NCBI GenBank assembly: GCA_005879315.1
Contig: VBLC01000035.1
Span: 129,686-193,685 of the forward strand
Direction: 5' to 3'
From: Deltaproteobacteria bacterium
Lineage (GTDB): Bacteria > Myxococcota > Myxococcia > Myxococcales > 40CM-4-68-19
DNA: 64,000 nucleotides
The position numbers were made by a program, and so were the translations under genes. Positions 63,334-64,000 of this stretch are shown here, in pieces (the stretch's first letter is position 1; each line of letters begins with the position of its first letter). The notes below the pieces were generated by a model. It did not search any database, was not told the DNA's origin, and was given only the letters and a program-made list of their open reading frames with translations.

Positions 63334-64000
63334 CCGGCTTGAGCGGCCGCTGCGTGGTGGTGACGGGCGCGTCGGGAAACCTGGGCCGCGCAGTCTGCGC
63401 CCGGCTGCAGCTGGAAAAGGCGGACCTCTTCGCCCTCGTCCACGGCGAGCGCGGCCTGCCGGAGATCGAGTCGCGCGCGGCCGACGTGACCGACGAGTCC
63501 TCGGTGGAGGCGGCCTACGACGCCGCGCTGCGCCGCTTCGGCTCCGTCTACGGCGCGGTCCACTGCGCCGGAGGCTGGGTGGGCGGCACCGTCGCGGAGA
63601 CTTCGCTCGAGGCCTTCGAGAGGATGGTCGCGCTCAACCTGCGCTCGACGTTCCTCTGCTGCCGGGCGGCGCTGCGCCGGATGAAAGGCGAGGGGCGGAT
63701 CGTCAACGTCGCCGCCTGGCAGCCTTTCATCGGCGCGGGCATCTCCGGCTCGGCGGCCTACGCGGCAGCGAAGTCGGGCGTGATCGCGCTGACGCGCGCC
63801 ATCGCCGAGGAGAACAGCGGCGTGCGCGCCTCCTGCGTCGCGCCTGGAACGATGCGCACTCCGGAGAATGCCAAGGGGATGCCGCGGGCGGATCAGTCCA
63901 GATGGGTGCCGCTCGAGGACGTCGCCGAGGCGATCGCGTATCTGCTCTCGCCCGCGGCCGGCGCGGTCACGGGCGCGGTCCTCACGCTTCCTGCCCGATG
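63330..64000 (+). CDS. Short-chain dehydrogenase/reductase (SDR), 3' edge at window end
   Basis: A classical SDR enzyme of at least 223 residues. The cofactor loop is VVTGASGNLG, with the acidic-adenine region ADVTDESS after it. The conserved NAG-equivalent is HCAGGWVGG. The catalytic region is NVAAWQPFIGAG followed by the Tyr-x-x-x-Lys motif in YAAAKSGVIAL. The chain ends LTLPAR, and only TG of the following codon is inside the window, so the stop is probably TGA just outside. It overlaps rsmB by four bases. Substrate is not known. Confidence 0.9.
   Translation, partial: MTGLSGRCVVVTGASGNLGRAVCARLQLEKADLFALVHGERGLPEIESRAADVTDESSVEAAYDAALRRFGSVYGAVHCAGGWVGGTVAETSLEAFERMVALNLRSTFLCCRAALRRMKGEGRIVNVAAWQPFIGAGISGSAAYAAAKSGVIALTRAIAEENSGVRASCVAPGTMRTPENAKGMPRADQSRWVPLEDVAEAIAYLLSPAAGAVTGAVLTLPAR

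Overview
The window is GC-rich, densely packed bacterial chromosome. Many start and stop codons overlap by 1-4 bases (ATGA or GTGA), and GTG starts are common. The gene content points to a Myxococcota (myxobacterial) genome, possibly close to Anaeromyxobacter or Myxococcus. The evidence is a PilZ protein of the myxobacterial paralogue type, two DUF4388 proteins, an Oar-like TonB-dependent receptor beside exbB-exbD-exbD-tonB, DUF3467, and a lipoprotein-rich surface apparatus. This placement is inference from families, not from a phylogeny. I saw no rRNA, tRNA, CRISPR array, insertion sequence or prophage. The longest stretch without a gene is 291 bases (47420-47710).

Layout. 1-3452 (minus): galU, an unknown exported protein, and priA (cut by the left edge). 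3494-4357 (plus): an outer-membrane barrel protein. 4345-10115 (minus): a cobalamin-riboswitch-controlled vitamin B12 uptake operon. It runs riboswitch, BtuB-like receptor, seven-repeat beta-propeller lipoprotein, BtuF, BtuC, BtuD. A ComEA-like helix-hairpin-helix gene upstream ends inside the riboswitch. 10548-16417: two small conserved genes, an esterase, glpK, PilZ, radA and gpsA. 16377-23041 (minus): a branched-chain amino-acid ABC operon (binding lipoprotein, LivH, a LivM-LivG fusion, LivF), then a threonine-dehydratase-like enzyme and a membrane protein. 23145-32274 (plus): a response regulator, then part of respiratory complex I in the order nuoE-F-J-K-L-M-N, with no G, H, I or A-D. 32277-34499: two glycosyltransferases converging over a 66-base overlap. 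34509-41046 (minus): an operon of an M20 deacylase, astA, astD, selB and an Smr-domain gene. 41107-43538 (plus): a bacterioferritin-like protein, a HIT protein and pcnB. 43619-44914 (plus): a secreted phosphoesterase. 44915-53338: tonB-exbB-exbD-exbD on minus, divergent from an Oar-like receptor and an Ig-like lipoprotein on plus. 53322-57946 (minus): an RluD-type pseudouridine synthase, a GMC oxidoreductase with its small subunit, a phosphofructokinase with pyrophosphate-type residues, and a small metalloprotease. 57990-64000: a GYF/DUF4388/J/TPR protein, rnhB, a SRPBCC protein, a shortened efflux adaptor, rsmB and an SDR enzyme running off the right edge.

Most interesting: (i) the B12 operon encodes a seven-repeat propeller lipoprotein between the receptor and BtuF, the arrangement known for BtuB-BtuG in Bacteroides; (ii) an AT-rich palindrome with core TTGTACAA recurs inside two GC-rich coding genes, always read as F-V-Q; (iii) the riboswitch overlaps the 3' end of the upstream ComEA-like gene; (iv) a LivM-LivG fusion, an efflux adaptor lacking its middle, and a split complex I cluster.
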